Assembly (NCBI GenBank): GCA_030837785.1 | Contig: JAUQYA010000114.1 | Location: 1 to 51,514, forward strand | Origin: Albidovulum sp. | GTDB lineage: Bacteria; Pseudomonadota; Alphaproteobacteria; Rhodobacterales; Rhodobacteraceae | Reading direction: 5' to 3' | DNA: 51,514 nt | Shown here: piece by piece, positions 32,357 through 41,807 of the stretch | How positions within the stretch are numbered: position 1 is the stretch's first letter | Layout: each line of letters starts with the position of its first letter | Notes under the pieces: generated by a model | What the model saw: only the letters and a program-made list of their open reading frames with translations | Databases searched by the model: none | What the model was told of the DNA's origin: nothing | Position numbers and translations under genes: made by a program

Positions 32357-34915
32357 TCAGTAAAGCCCGCCCGCGCTCAGCGTGCCGAAATCGGCCTTCT
32401 TCGGGATCACCTTCGTCTCGCCGGTCGATGTGGTGACGGTCGTGCCGCCGCCCTCGTCGCCGCCGGTCTCGCCATAGGCATAGAGCGGCAGGTTCTGGCC
32501 CATCGCGAACCCTCCGTCCACCATCGCGCCGATGCCGAAGATCGGGGTCATGCCGTCGCGGAAATATTCCGCCTGGACGAAATCGCCCGACGCGTCGTCG
32601 GCCAGGCGCTCACCGGTGAAGCGGTTGATCTTGATGAAATGGCCGCCCGGCGGAACCCTGAAGTCCGATCCGCCGTATTTCTTCACCGCGTCCTTCATGA
32701 AGGCATTGAAGACGGGGACGCAGAGCGTGCCGCCGAAGGCGCCGGGACCGAGCGTCCGGGGCTGGTCGTAGCCCATGTAGCAGCCGGCGACGATGTTCGA
32801 GGTGAAGCCGATGAACCAGACGTCCTTGGCGTCGTTCGTCGTGCCGGTCTTGCCCGCAACCGGCACCGGCAGCTTCACGCCGGAGCCCGAGCCGCGCAGC
32901 ACCACGCCCTGCATCATCGAGGTCAACTGGTAGGCCGTGACCGGGTCCATCACCCGCTCGCGGTCCGAGGTGATCCGGGGCGCGACGCCTGGATCAAGGC
33001 TCGCCAGCCGGCAGTCCGCGCACTGGCGCTGGTCGTGGCGGTAGATGGTCTTGCCCCAGCGGTCCTGCACCCGGTCGACCAGCGTCGGCTCCACCCGCTC
33101 GCCGCCGTTGGCGAACATCGCATAGGCCGCCACCATCTTGAACAGCGTGGTTTCCTGCGCGCCGAGCGCGTTGGCGAGGAAAGGTTCCAGATGATCGTAG
33201 ACGCCGAAGCGTTCGGCATAGCCCGCGACCGTCTGCATGCCGATTTCCTGGGCGATCCGGACCGTCATCAGGTTGCGCGACTGCTCGATCCCGGTGCGCA
33301 TCGGCGTCGGCCCGTAGAACTTGTTCGACGCGTTCTTGGGCCGCCAGAGGCCCTGCGGCGTGTCCACCTCGATCGGCGCGTCGACGACGATGGTCGCGGG
33401 CGAAAAGCCGGAATCGAGGGCCGCGGCATAGACGAAGGGCTTGAACGACGACCCCGGCTGGCGCTGCGCCTGCGTCGCCCGGTTGAAGACCGAGGACTGG
33501 TAGGAAAAGCCGCCCTGCATCGCGATCACGCGGCCGGTGTTGACGTCCATCGCCATGAAGCCGCCCTCGACCTCGGGCACCTGCCGGAGCGACCAGCGCT
33601 TGAACGACCCGTCCTCGTTGGCCAGCGCCGCGACCATCACGACATCGCCGACCGCAACAAGGTCGCCCGCCGTCTTCGCCTTCGGACCGAGCTTGCCATC
33701 CGCAAGGCGCTTCCTCGCCCAGGTCACGTCCTCGGCGGTGATCCAGTGGCCGTCCTCGTCGTCCGAGACGCCCTCGATCCCGATGCGCGCCGACTTTTCG
33801 CCGACCTCCAGCACCACGGCGGGCAGCCAGCCCGGAATGTCGCGCGGCGCCTCGGTCCCGGCCAGTGCCGCCCGCCAGGCCGCGTCGGACGCCAGCGCCT
33901 CGGCCGGCAGGGTCAGCCGGGTGCCGCGCCAGACGCCTTGCGAGCGGTCGTATTTCTCCAGCGCCTCCTGCAGCGCCTCGGCGGCGGAAAGCTGCATCTC
34001 GGGGTCGACGGTGGCACGGATCGACAGCCCGCCGCCGAAGAACTCCTCCTCGCCGAAGCTCTTGGAAAGCTGCCGGCGGATTTCGTCGGTGAAGTAGTCG
34101 CGCGGCGGAAGAGCGCTCTTGAACGACGGGTATTCGCCGCCCTGCACCGTCTTCAGGGGCGCCGCCAGCGCGGTGTCCAGCGCGGTCTTGTCGATGTAGC
34201 CGTTCTGGAACATCTCGTGCAGCACGTAGTTGCGCCGCTCGATCGCCGCTTCGCGATTCTTGACCGGATGGTAGCTGTAGGGGGCCTTCGGAAGGGCGGC
34301 CAGATAGGCGGCCTCTTCCGGCGTCAGTTCGGCAAGCGTCTTGTTGAAATAGGTCTGCGCCGCCGAGGCGACGCCGAACGACAGGAAGCCGAGGTCGATC
34401 TCGTTGAGGTAAAGCTCCAGGATCTTGTCGCGCGGCAGCGTGTTCACCAGCCGGTTGGCGAGCACCAGTTCCTTGATCTTCCGCTCGGCAGTCCGCTCGC
34501 CACCCAGAAGGAAGTTCTTGGCCACCTGCTGGGGAATCGTCGAGGCACCGCGCAGTGTCTGGCCGCGGGTGCGGATCGCATCCCAGAGCGCGCCGATCAT
34601 GCCGCGGGTGTCGAAGCCCTGGTGGGAATAGAAATTCTTGTCCTCGGCCGAGATGAACGCTTCCCTGACCAGCGGCGGAATCTCCTCGATCGGCGCGAAG
34701 ATGCGCCGTTCGGTGGCGAACTCGTCCATCAGCCGGCCCTCGCCGGAATAGATCCGGCTGATCGTCTTCGGCGTGTAGCGGGCAAGGTATTCGTGGTCGG
34801 GCAGGTCGCGGCTGTACATCCAGAAGATCGCCCCGACCGTCAGCGCGGCAAAGGCCAGCCCGGTGACGAGCCAGCTGAAGATGGCGCCGATAAAGGACAG
34901 GACAAAGCGGATCAC
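32357..34915 (-). CDS. mrcA: penicillin-binding protein 1A (transglycosylase/transpeptidase)
   Basis: The product has 852 residues from GTG 34915, with GGAG 6 bases upstream. A membrane anchor lies at about 5-30. The GT51 glycosyltransferase has EDKNFYSHQGFD and GASTIPQQVAKNFLL; the transpeptidase has the nucleophile Ser in PGSSFKPFVY, the SRN motif in EQSRNLMTVR and KTGTTNDAKD. It polymerises and cross-links peptidoglycan. A PBP1A OB-like domain sits between. It follows the amidase gene in the same direction by 108 bases. Confidence 0.95.
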   Translation of the reverse strand: MIRFVLSFIGAIFSWLVTGLAFAALTVGAIFWMYSRDLPDHEYLARYTPKTISRIYSGEGRLMDEFATERRIFAPIEEIPPLVREAFISAEDKNFYSHQGFDTRGMIGALWDAIRTRGQTLRGASTIPQQVAKNFLLGGERTAERKIKELVLANRLVNTLPRDKILELYLNEIDLGFLSFGVASAAQTYFNKTLAELTPEEAAYLAALPKAPYSYHPVKNREAAIERRNYVLHEMFQNGYIDKTALDTALAAPLKTVQGGEYPSFKSALPPRDYFTDEIRRQLSKSFGEEEFFGGGLSIRATVDPEMQLSAAEALQEALEKYDRSQGVWRGTRLTLPAEALASDAAWRAALAGTEAPRDIPGWLPAVVLEVGEKSARIGIEGVSDDEDGHWITAEDVTWARKRLADGKLGPKAKTAGDLVAVGDVVMVAALANEDGSFKRWSLRQVPEVEGGFMAMDVNTGRVIAMQGGFSYQSSVFNRATQAQRQPGSSFKPFVYAAALDSGFSPATIVVDAPIEVDTPQGLWRPKNASNKFYGPTPMRTGIEQSRNLMTVRIAQEIGMQTVAGYAERFGVYDHLEPFLANALGAQETTLFKMVAAYAMFANGGERVEPTLVDRVQDRWGKTIYRHDQRQCADCRLASLDPGVAPRITSDRERVMDPVTAYQLTSMMQGVVLRGSGSGVKLPVPVAGKTGTTNDAKDVWFIGFTSNIVAGCYMGYDQPRTLGPGAFGGTLCVPVFNAFMKDAVKKYGGSDFRVPPGGHFIKINRFTGERLADDASGDFVQAEYFRDGMTPIFGIGAMVDGGFAMGQNLPLYAYGETGGDEGGGTTVTTSTGETKVIPKKADFGTLSAGGLY

Positions 34916-35023
34916 GCGAGACTCCCGGCAGGACGGAGCGTCTATACAGTGCACCGGCAATCGGGTCAAAACAACTCGGCGAAAGCACGCGGGCCGGGCA
35001 AAACATCGCCCGGAGACGTGCGC

Positions 35024-36244
35024 CTACTGCCGGATCAGCTTCGCCTCGGCGGCATCCTCCCGCGCCCAGACCCCGAGGGCGGCAAGGATCGCCTCCTGCA
35101 TCAGCGCCCTCCACGCCGGGTCGGATAGGCGCTCGCGGTCGGCCGGCGACGACAGGAACCCGACCTCGAGCAGGACAGAGGGGATGTCGGGCGACTTCAG
35201 CACCGAGAAGGCGGCCTGCTGGATCGGATGGCGGTGCATCCGCCCGCCCTTCCCCCTGATCGCCGCCGCCAGCGCCCCGGCCAGCCGTTCCGACCGCGGC
35301 CTTGTCTCGGTCCGGGCCATGTCCATCATCACCTCGGCGACCAGATCGTCCTGCTCGGCGAGGTCGACCCCGGCCAGAAGGTCGGCGCGGTCGTGGCGTT
35401 CGGCAAGGCGGGCCGAAGCCGCATCGCTCGCCTCGTCGGCAAGAAGATAGACCGTGGCACCCGTCGCCTCGCCCTCGGCCAGCGCGTCGGCATGAAGCGA
35501 CAGGAACACATCCGCCCCGGTTGCCCGCGCCACGCTGATCCGGGTTTCAAGCGGCACGAAGACGTCCTCCTCACGGGTCAGCGCCACGGTCATGCCGGCG
35601 CGGCGCAGCACCTCCGCCAGTTCGCGGGCAAAGCCCAGCATCACCCCCGCCTCGTCGACCGGCCCGGCCTCGGCGCCGGGGTCGATGCCGCCGTGACCGG
35701 GATCGAGCACGACGACAAGCGGCGTCTCGCCGGTCTGCCGCCGCCGCGGCGCATCGACCACGGCCGGTTTCGGCAGCGCCCAGCGCGCCACCTCGGGCAC
35801 GCCCGCCGCCGTCGCCGCAGCGAAGGCGGCGGGGTCTTCGGGCAGAAGCCTCAGCCGCACCTCGCCCTCGCCGCCCGGCGCCACCCGTTCCTCGGCGGCC
35901 GCGATCCGGTAGGGGCCGTCCAGTTCGGCCACCAGCCGCGACCAGCCCTCGCGGATCGGCCCCCAGGCAAGGCCCACGACGCGGTCCGAGGTGTCGAGTG
36001 CTGCCGGCCGCGAGGCGCCGAAATCGACCTCGGAGAAATCGAGCACGAGCCGCGGCGGCGTGTTCAGGAGGAAGGCGCGATAGGGAACGGCCGTGGAGAT
36101 GGCGAGATCGACGGCGACGCCCCCGCCCTCGTCCGTGACCCGCGAGGCGGCGGGGTCGAGATGGGCGAGCGCGGTCAGCTCGGCCGCGGCAGCCGGCGCG
36201 CCGGCAGCGGCCGCGAGGCAAAGGAAAAACGCCCGAAGGATCAT
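35024..36244 (-). CDS. amiC: N-acetylmuramoyl-L-alanine amidase with AMIN domain
   Basis: The product has 406 residues from ATG 36244, with a signal peptide (MILRAFFLCLAAAAGAPAAAA). An AMIN-like domain (about 25-135) targets it to the envelope. The amidase_3 domain has zinc ligands in VLDPGHGGIDPG, a downstream Glu, and SLHADAL, plus VLLEVGFLSSPADRERL near the end, where the Glu is catalytic. It splits septal peptidoglycan during cell separation. The gene precedes mrcA. Confidence 0.9.
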   Translation of the reverse strand: MILRAFFLCLAAAAGAPAAAAELTALAHLDPAASRVTDEGGGVAVDLAISTAVPYRAFLLNTPPRLVLDFSEVDFGASRPAALDTSDRVVGLAWGPIREGWSRLVAELDGPYRIAAAEERVAPGGEGEVRLRLLPEDPAAFAAATAAGVPEVARWALPKPAVVDAPRRRQTGETPLVVVLDPGHGGIDPGAEAGPVDEAGVMLGFARELAEVLRRAGMTVALTREEDVFVPLETRISVARATGADVFLSLHADALAEGEATGATVYLLADEASDAASARLAERHDRADLLAGVDLAEQDDLVAEVMMDMARTETRPRSERLAGALAAAIRGKGGRMHRHPIQQAAFSVLKSPDIPSVLLEVGFLSSPADRERLSDPAWRALMQEAILAALGVWAREDAAEAKLIRQ

Positions 36245-36298
36245 GCGACTGCCCGTTTTCCGCCGATCATAGACCCGCGCCCGCCCCGCCCCCAAGCG

Positions 36299-37441
36299 CT
36301 AACCGCGCGCCTTCATGAACTCGTGAAGCCGCCGCAGCCCCTCGGCGATGTCCTGAGTCGAGCGGGCGTAGGAAAACCTGAGCGTCCGCCCCCCGCGCAC
36401 CGGGTCGAAGTCGAGCCCCGGCGTCACCGCCACACCCGCCCGATCGAGGATCTCGGCCGCGAAGGCGCGGCTGTCCGCCGTCAGGTCCGACACATCGGCA
36501 TAGATGTAGAAGGCGCCATCGGGCGGCGCGATCCGGGTGAACCCGGCCTTCGGCAGTTCCGCCAGCATCAATCGGCGGTTCTCGGCATAGACCGCGCGGT
36601 TGGCTTCCAGTTCCGCCGCGCAGTCGAGCGCCGCCAGCGCCGCGACCTGGCTCGCGTGGGGCGGGCAGATGAACATGTTCTGCGCCAGCCGCTCCACCAC
36701 CCGGACATGGGCGGGCGGCACCACCATCCAGCCGATCCGCCAGCCGGTCATCGAGAAATACTTCGAGAAGGAATTGATGACATAGACCTCGTCGGTGACT
36801 TCCAGCGCCGTCACCGCGCGGCGGTCGTATTGCAGCCCGTGGTAGATCTCGTCCGAGATGAGGGCGATCCCCCGCGCCTCGCAGAGCCCGGCAAGGGTGG
36901 CAAGCTCCCCCTGCCCCAGCATCGTGCCCGACGGGTTGCCGGGCGAGGCGACGATCAGCCCCCGCACGCCGTCCGGCACCTCTTCGGGCCGAGGCTGGTA
37001 ACGGTTCTCGGCGCGCGTCGGAATGCCCACCGGCGCGACCGACATCGCCCGCAGGATCTGCCGGTAGGAGGGATAGCCGGGTTCGCCCAGCGCCACCCGG
37101 TCGCCCGCGTCGAAAAGCGCCGCGAAGGCCAGCAGGAACGCCCCCGACGAGCCGGCGGTGACGATCACCCGCGCGGGGTCGAGATCGACGCCATACCATT
37201 TCGCGTAGTGCCGGGCGATGCCTTCGCGCAAGGCCGGCAGGCCGAGCGCGACGGTGTAGCCGAGCGCATCCTGCTCCATCGCCCGCGCCAGCACCGCCCG
37301 CGCCGCGGCGGGGGCGGGCGTGGAGGGCTGGCCCACCTCCATGTGGATGATGTGGCGGCCTGCCGCCTCGGCGGCGCGGGCGGCCTCCATCACGTCCATC
37401 ACAATGAAGGGATCGACCATCCCGCGGCTTGATGTGCGCAT
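36299..37441 (-). CDS. class I/II pyridoxal-phosphate aminotransferase
   Basis: The 380-residue aminotransferase starts MRTSSRGMVDPFIVMDVMEAA, with GAGG 5 bases upstream. It has VGQPSTPAP, TAGSSGAFLLAF, SPGNPSGTML, ISDEIYHGLQYD and the PLP-binding Lys in NSFSKYFSMTGWRIGW; the Arg in RTLRFSYARS binds the substrate carboxylate. The substrate cannot be fixed from sequence; it resembles the aspartate/aromatic type. It is divergent from the dsbA-like gene and upstream of nothing obvious in its direction apart from amiC. Confidence 0.88.
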   Translation of the reverse strand: MRTSSRGMVDPFIVMDVMEAARAAEAAGRHIIHMEVGQPSTPAPAAARAVLARAMEQDALGYTVALGLPALREGIARHYAKWYGVDLDPARVIVTAGSSGAFLLAFAALFDAGDRVALGEPGYPSYRQILRAMSVAPVGIPTRAENRYQPRPEEVPDGVRGLIVASPGNPSGTMLGQGELATLAGLCEARGIALISDEIYHGLQYDRRAVTALEVTDEVYVINSFSKYFSMTGWRIGWMVVPPAHVRVVERLAQNMFICPPHASQVAALAALDCAAELEANRAVYAENRRLMLAELPKAGFTRIAPPDGAFYIYADVSDLTADSRAFAAEILDRAGVAVTPGLDFDPVRGGRTLRFSYARSTQDIAEGLRRLHEFMKARG

Positions 37442-37607
37442 CGTCGCCTCATTATCCTGGCTCCGAACAGGGCCGTTCATCCCAGCCCCGGGGGCCAAGG
37501 TCAATGGGCCGCACCACGCCCCGCCTTGCGCTGCCCGGGAAATCTGCGATGGTCGCCCCCCGATCCGACCGGCACGCCGAATGCGTGCCCCCGACCAGAG
37601 GCCACCC

Positions 37608-38375
37608 ATGAGATTTGCCGCCGCATTCGTTCCCACAGCGCTTGCCCCCCTTGCCTTCGCCGCACTTCTTGCGACCCCCGCCGCCGCCTTCGACGTGACG
37701 CGGATGACCGACGCCGAACGCCAGGCGTTCCGCGCCGAGGTGCGCGCCTATCTCCTCGACAACCCCGAGGTGCTGGCCGAGGCATTCGACGTGTTGCAGA
37801 AACGCCAGACCGAGGCGGCCGCAGAGGGCGATGCGAGCCTCGTCAAGACCAACGCCGAGGACATCTTCAACGACGGCCATTCCTTCGTCGGCGGCAACCC
37901 CGATGGCAGCCTGACGGTCGTGGAATTCATCGACTACCGCTGCGGCTACTGCAAGAAGGCGCATGCCGAGGTTGCCGAACTGGTGCAGTCCGACGGCGAC
38001 ATCCGCTACATCGTCAAGGAATTCCCGATCCTCGGCGAGGAATCCGTCACCGCCTCGCGTTTTGCCATCGCCGCGCTTCAGACCCTTGGCACAGAGGCCT
38101 ACGAGAAGATCAACGCGGGCTTCTACGAAAGCTTCCGCGGCGAGGTGACGCCCGAGACGCTCGCCGCCTTCGCCGCCGACCTCGGGCTCGACGGCCCGGC
38201 GATCCTGGCGGGGATGGACGCGCCCGAGGTGATGAAGATCATCGAGGAAAACCACCTCCTGGCCCAGAGGATGCAGATTTCCGGCACGCCGACCTTCGTG
38301 ATGGGCGGCCAGATGCTGCGCGGCTACGCCCCCCTGGAGACGATGCGCGCGATTGTCGCGGACGAGCGCGGCTGA
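37608..38375 (+). CDS. DsbA-family periplasmic thiol oxidoreductase
   Basis: The product has 255 residues with a clear signal peptide cleaved after ATPAAA. A short helical N-terminal region (MTDAERQAFRAEVRAYLLDNPEVL) precedes the thioredoxin fold with active site CGYC in FIDYRCGYCKKAH; the cis-Pro loop is SGTPTFVMG. This layout matches the BdbD/ScsC-like DsbA group, which can oxidise or isomerise disulphides. Its stop codon is inside a 13-base tandem duplication. Confidence 0.88.
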   Translation: MRFAAAFVPTALAPLAFAALLATPAAAFDVTRMTDAERQAFRAEVRAYLLDNPEVLAEAFDVLQKRQTEAAAEGDASLVKTNAEDIFNDGHSFVGGNPDGSLTVVEFIDYRCGYCKKAHAEVAELVQSDGDIRYIVKEFPILGEESVTASRFAIAALQTLGTEAYEKINAGFYESFRGEVTPETLAAFAADLGLDGPAILAGMDAPEVMKIIEENHLLAQRMQISGTPTFVMGGQMLRGYAPLETMRAIVADERG

Positions 38376-38393
38376 CGGGGGCGGCTGACGGGG
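38368..38393 (+). repeat. 13-base tandem duplication across the stop of the dsbA-like gene
   Basis: GCGGCTGACGGGG occurs twice without change (38368-38380 and 38381-38393); each unit carries a TGA, and the first is the gene's stop (38373-38375). Confidence 0.8.
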
Positions 38394-38482
38394 GCGGCGG
38401 GCGAAGCCGCACGCTGGCGCTTGCAGTCGCAGCTCTTCGGCGCAACCATCCGGGCCGCGAACGACCCGCCCGGAGGAAACGC

Positions 38483-39661
38483 ATGTCACCCCGCCGCCGC
38501 ACCACCCCGACCGTCCCGGTTGCCGCCCGCGATCCCCACGAAGCCCACCGCGCCTCGACGACGCTCGAGCTGTTCTTCGACCTCGTCTCGGTCATCGCCA
38601 TCGCCGCGGTGACGGCGGGGCTGCACCATGCGATCGCCGAAGGCCACGGGATTGACGCGCTGCCGCGGTTCGTCATCCTCTTCCTCGCGGTCTGGTGGGC
38701 CTGGATGAACTTCACCTGGCTCGCCTCGGCCTTCGACAACGACGACGGGTTCCACCGTATCCTCACGATGATGATCATGGGGGGCGCCCTGATCTTCGCC
38801 GGCGGTGCTGCCCATATCTTCACGACGCTGGATTTCAGCTTCGGCCTTCTCGGCTGGATCGTCATGCGGGCGGGCATGATCGGCCTGTGGCTGCGGGCGG
38901 CCTCGGGGCCTGCGGAATACCGCACGACCTGCCTGCGCTACGCCGGCGGAATCGCCCTCGCGCAGGTCGGCTGGACGCTGACCTACTTCACCACCGCGCC
39001 GGGCTCGCCTGCCTTCTTCGCGGCCTGCGCGCTGTGCTTCCTGCTGGAGTTCGCGGTGCCGCCCTTCGCCGAAAGCGCCCGGGCGACGCCCTTTCATCGC
39101 CACCACATCATCGAACGCTACGGCCTTCTGATGATCATCTCGCTGGGCGAGATCGTGCTGTCGGTCTCGCACGGGTTCGCCTCGCTCTTCGGCGTGCACC
39201 CGTCCGCGGCGGTCGCGCTCACCTCGGTCGCGGCCCTCGTCATCGTCTTCGCGGTGTGGTGGATCTATTTCTGCGAGGAAGAACACCTGATCACGACGCG
39301 GTTGGCGACGGCGCTCGTCTGGGGATACGGCCATGTCCTCATCTTCATGGCGACGGCGGCTCTCGGCGCGGCGATCGCCGCTGCGGTCGACGTCGCCACC
39401 CACCACGCCGAGGCCAGCCCGCAGGACGTCTCGGCATGGCTCGGCGGCGCCCTTGCGCTCGGCTCGGCCGCGCTCTGGGTGACGCGCGACCGGGTGCTCG
39501 ACCTCGCCCCGCGCTACCGGCTGGCGCAGCCGGCGATGGCGCTGGTCTTCGCCGCCGCAGGCGCGGCGGGCCTGCCGGTCTGGACCTTCGCGCTGCTTGC
39601 CGTCCTTGCGGTGATCTGGTGCGCGCCCGACACCCGCCGCAGCCATACTGCCGCAGCCTGA
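38483..39661 (+). CDS. LtrA-family membrane protein (low temperature requirement A)
   Basis: The product has 392 residues, with a short basic N-terminus, then the family opening STTLELFFDLVSVIAIAAVT and about ten to twelve membrane helices. The motif FHRHHIIERYGLLMIISLGEIVLSVS (about 210-235) is diagnostic for LtrA proteins. Listeria LtrA was linked to growth at low temperature; the biochemical activity is unknown. ATG 38483 has GGAGG 8 bases upstream. Confidence 0.88.
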   Translation: MSPRRRTTPTVPVAARDPHEAHRASTTLELFFDLVSVIAIAAVTAGLHHAIAEGHGIDALPRFVILFLAVWWAWMNFTWLASAFDNDDGFHRILTMMIMGGALIFAGGAAHIFTTLDFSFGLLGWIVMRAGMIGLWLRAASGPAEYRTTCLRYAGGIALAQVGWTLTYFTTAPGSPAFFAACALCFLLEFAVPPFAESARATPFHRHHIIERYGLLMIISLGEIVLSVSHGFASLFGVHPSAAVALTSVAALVIVFAVWWIYFCEEEHLITTRLATALVWGYGHVLIFMATAALGAAIAAAVDVATHHAEASPQDVSAWLGGALALGSAALWVTRDRVLDLAPRYRLAQPAMALVFAAAGAAGLPVWTFALLAVLAVIWCAPDTRRSHTAAA

Positions 39662-39685
39662 CCCTGCCATGCCGCTTGCGGACCA

Positions 39686-39713
39686 TTGCCCCGGCGCGGA
39701 AAGGGGCTAGATA
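39686..39713 (+). promoter_or_regulatory. predicted promoter of the RamA-like gene
   Basis: TTGCCC (39686-39691) and TAGATA (39708-39713) with a 16-base spacer end 29 bases before the start of the gene. Confidence 0.4.
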
Positions 39714-39742
39714 GTCTGGCGAACAGACGAAAAGAGCATGCC

Positions 39743-41779
39743 ATGACGGACGACGCGCTGGTCATCTTCACCCCCTCCGGCAAGAGGGGGCGTTTTGCGC
39801 TCGGTACGCCGGTGCTGACCGCGGCACGCCAGCTCGGCGTCGACCTCGACAGCGTCTGCGGCGGCCGCGGCATCTGCTCGAAGTGCCAGATCACGCCGGG
39901 CTATGGCGAGTTTCCCAAGCACGGGGTCACCGTGACCGAGGACGCGCTTTCGGAATGGAACGCCGTCGAGGAACGCTACGACCGCATCCGCGGCCTGAAG
40001 GAGGGGCGCCGGCTCGGCTGCCAGGCCAGGATCATGGGCGACGTGGTCATCGACGTGCCGCCCGAAAGCCAGGTCCACCGCCAGGTCATCCGCAAGTCCG
40101 CCACGGCGCGGGCGATCATCATGGACCCGGCGACACACGCCTATTACGTCGAGGTGGCCGAGCCCGACATGCACGAACCCTCGGGCGACTTCCAGCGTCT
40201 TGCCGCCGCCCTGAAGGAGCAGTGGCAGATCGAGGGGCTTGAGGCCGAACCCGCGCTTCTGCGCCGCCTGCAACCGATCCTGCGCAAGGGCGAATGGAAG
40301 GTGACGGTGATCCTGCACCGCGACCACCACCACCGCCCCCGCATCCTCGACATCCATCCGGGCTTCTGGGAAGGCAGGCTCTACGGGCTGGCCATCGACC
40401 TCGGCTCCACCACCATCGCGGCGCATCTGTGCGACCTGAGGAATGGCAACGTGCTCGCCTCCTCGGGGCTGATGAACCCGCAGATCCGCTTCGGCGAGGA
40501 TCTGATGAGCCGCGTCAGCTACGCCATGATGAACCCCGGCGGCGACCGCGAGATGACCAACGCCGTCCGCAGCGCGATCAACGGGCTTGCCGCCACGATC
40601 GCCGCCGAGGCCGGGATCGAGCCGCGCCAGATCGTCGAGACCGTCTTCGTCTGCAACCCGGTGATGCACCACCTGCTTCTGGGCATCGACCCGGTCGAAC
40701 TTGGCCAGGCGCCCTTCGCGCTGGCCACCTCGGAAAGCCTGTCGATCCCGGCGCGCGACCTCGAGCTCGACGCGATCCACGAGAACGCCCGCGTCTACGT
40801 GCTGCCCTGCATCGCCGGCCATGTCGGCGCCGACTGCGCCGCCGTGGCGCTGTCGGAAGAACCCGACAAGTCCGAGGAGATGGTGCTGATCGTCGACGTC
40901 GGCACCAACGCCGAGCTTCTGTGCGGCAATCGCGACCGGGTGCTCGCCTGTTCCTCGCCCACCGGGCCCGCGCTCGAGGGCGCGCAGATTTCCTCGGGCC
41001 AGCGCGCCGCACCCGGGGCGATCGAACGGGTCGAGATCGACCCCGAGACGAAGGAGCCGCGCTTCCGCGTGATCGGCAGCGAGATCTGGTCGGACGAGCC
41101 CGGCTTTGCCGAGGCGACCGCCGCCACCGGCATCACCGGCATCTGCGGCTCGGGCATCATCGAGGTGGTGGCCGAGATGCGCATGGCGGGGCTTCTCGAC
41201 GCGGGCGGGCTGATCGGCTCGGCCGAGCAGACCGGCAGCCTCCGCTGCGTGCCGCAGGGCCGCACCCATGCCTATGTGCTGCACGACGGCACCGCCGGCG
41301 GCGGGCCGCTGATCACCGTGACGCAGGGAGACATCCGCGCGATCCAGCTGGCGAAATCCGCGCTCTATGCCGGCGCGCGGCTCCTGATGGACGAGCTTGG
41401 CATCGAGCGGGTGGAGCGCGTGGTGCTGGCCGGCGCCTTCGGCGCGCATATCTCGCCCAAACACGCGATGGTGCTCGGCATGTTCCCCGATTGCCCGCTC
41501 GACAAGGTCGTCTCCGCCGGCAACGCCGCGGGCACCGGCGCGCGGATCGCACTGTGCAACATCGGCGCCCGCTCCGCGATCGAGGCGGAAGTCAAACGCA
41601 TCCACAAGGTCGAAACCGCGATCGAGCCGCGCTTCCAGGAACATTTCGTCGCCGCCAACGCGATCCCGCACGCGACCGCGCCCTTCCCGGAACTGGCGAA
41701 GATCATGACCCTGCCCGACGTCGCCTTCAACGCCGCCGCCGGCGGCGGCGAGGGTGGCCGGCGGCGGCGGCGCGGCTGA
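39743..41779 (+). CDS. RamA/RACo-like corrinoid activation protein (ferredoxin + ASKHA ATPase, DUF4445)
   Basis: The product has 678 residues. The N-terminal ferredoxin domain has Cys ligands in DSVCGGRGICSKC and RLGCQA. After a linker, the ASKHA actin-like ATPase domain begins near 215 (LYGLAIDLGSTTIAAHL), with VLIVDVGTNAELL and GAFGAHISPKHAMVLGMFP. These proteins use ATP to drive reduction of inactive Co(II) corrinoids. Related proteins in roseobacters have been linked to reactivating a split methionine synthase. No methyltransferase or B12-binding gene is nearby, so the partner must be elsewhere. Confidence 0.88.
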   Translation: MTDDALVIFTPSGKRGRFALGTPVLTAARQLGVDLDSVCGGRGICSKCQITPGYGEFPKHGVTVTEDALSEWNAVEERYDRIRGLKEGRRLGCQARIMGDVVIDVPPESQVHRQVIRKSATARAIIMDPATHAYYVEVAEPDMHEPSGDFQRLAAALKEQWQIEGLEAEPALLRRLQPILRKGEWKVTVILHRDHHHRPRILDIHPGFWEGRLYGLAIDLGSTTIAAHLCDLRNGNVLASSGLMNPQIRFGEDLMSRVSYAMMNPGGDREMTNAVRSAINGLAATIAAEAGIEPRQIVETVFVCNPVMHHLLLGIDPVELGQAPFALATSESLSIPARDLELDAIHENARVYVLPCIAGHVGADCAAVALSEEPDKSEEMVLIVDVGTNAELLCGNRDRVLACSSPTGPALEGAQISSGQRAAPGAIERVEIDPETKEPRFRVIGSEIWSDEPGFAEATAATGITGICGSGIIEVVAEMRMAGLLDAGGLIGSAEQTGSLRCVPQGRTHAYVLHDGTAGGGPLITVTQGDIRAIQLAKSALYAGARLLMDELGIERVERVVLAGAFGAHISPKHAMVLGMFPDCPLDKVVSAGNAAGTGARIALCNIGARSAIEAEVKRIHKVETAIEPRFQEHFVAANAIPHATAPFPELAKIMTLPDVAFNAAAGGGEGGRRRRRG

Positions 41780-41807
41780 GCCCCGCAGGGCGCGCGCGCC
41801 GGTCGGC

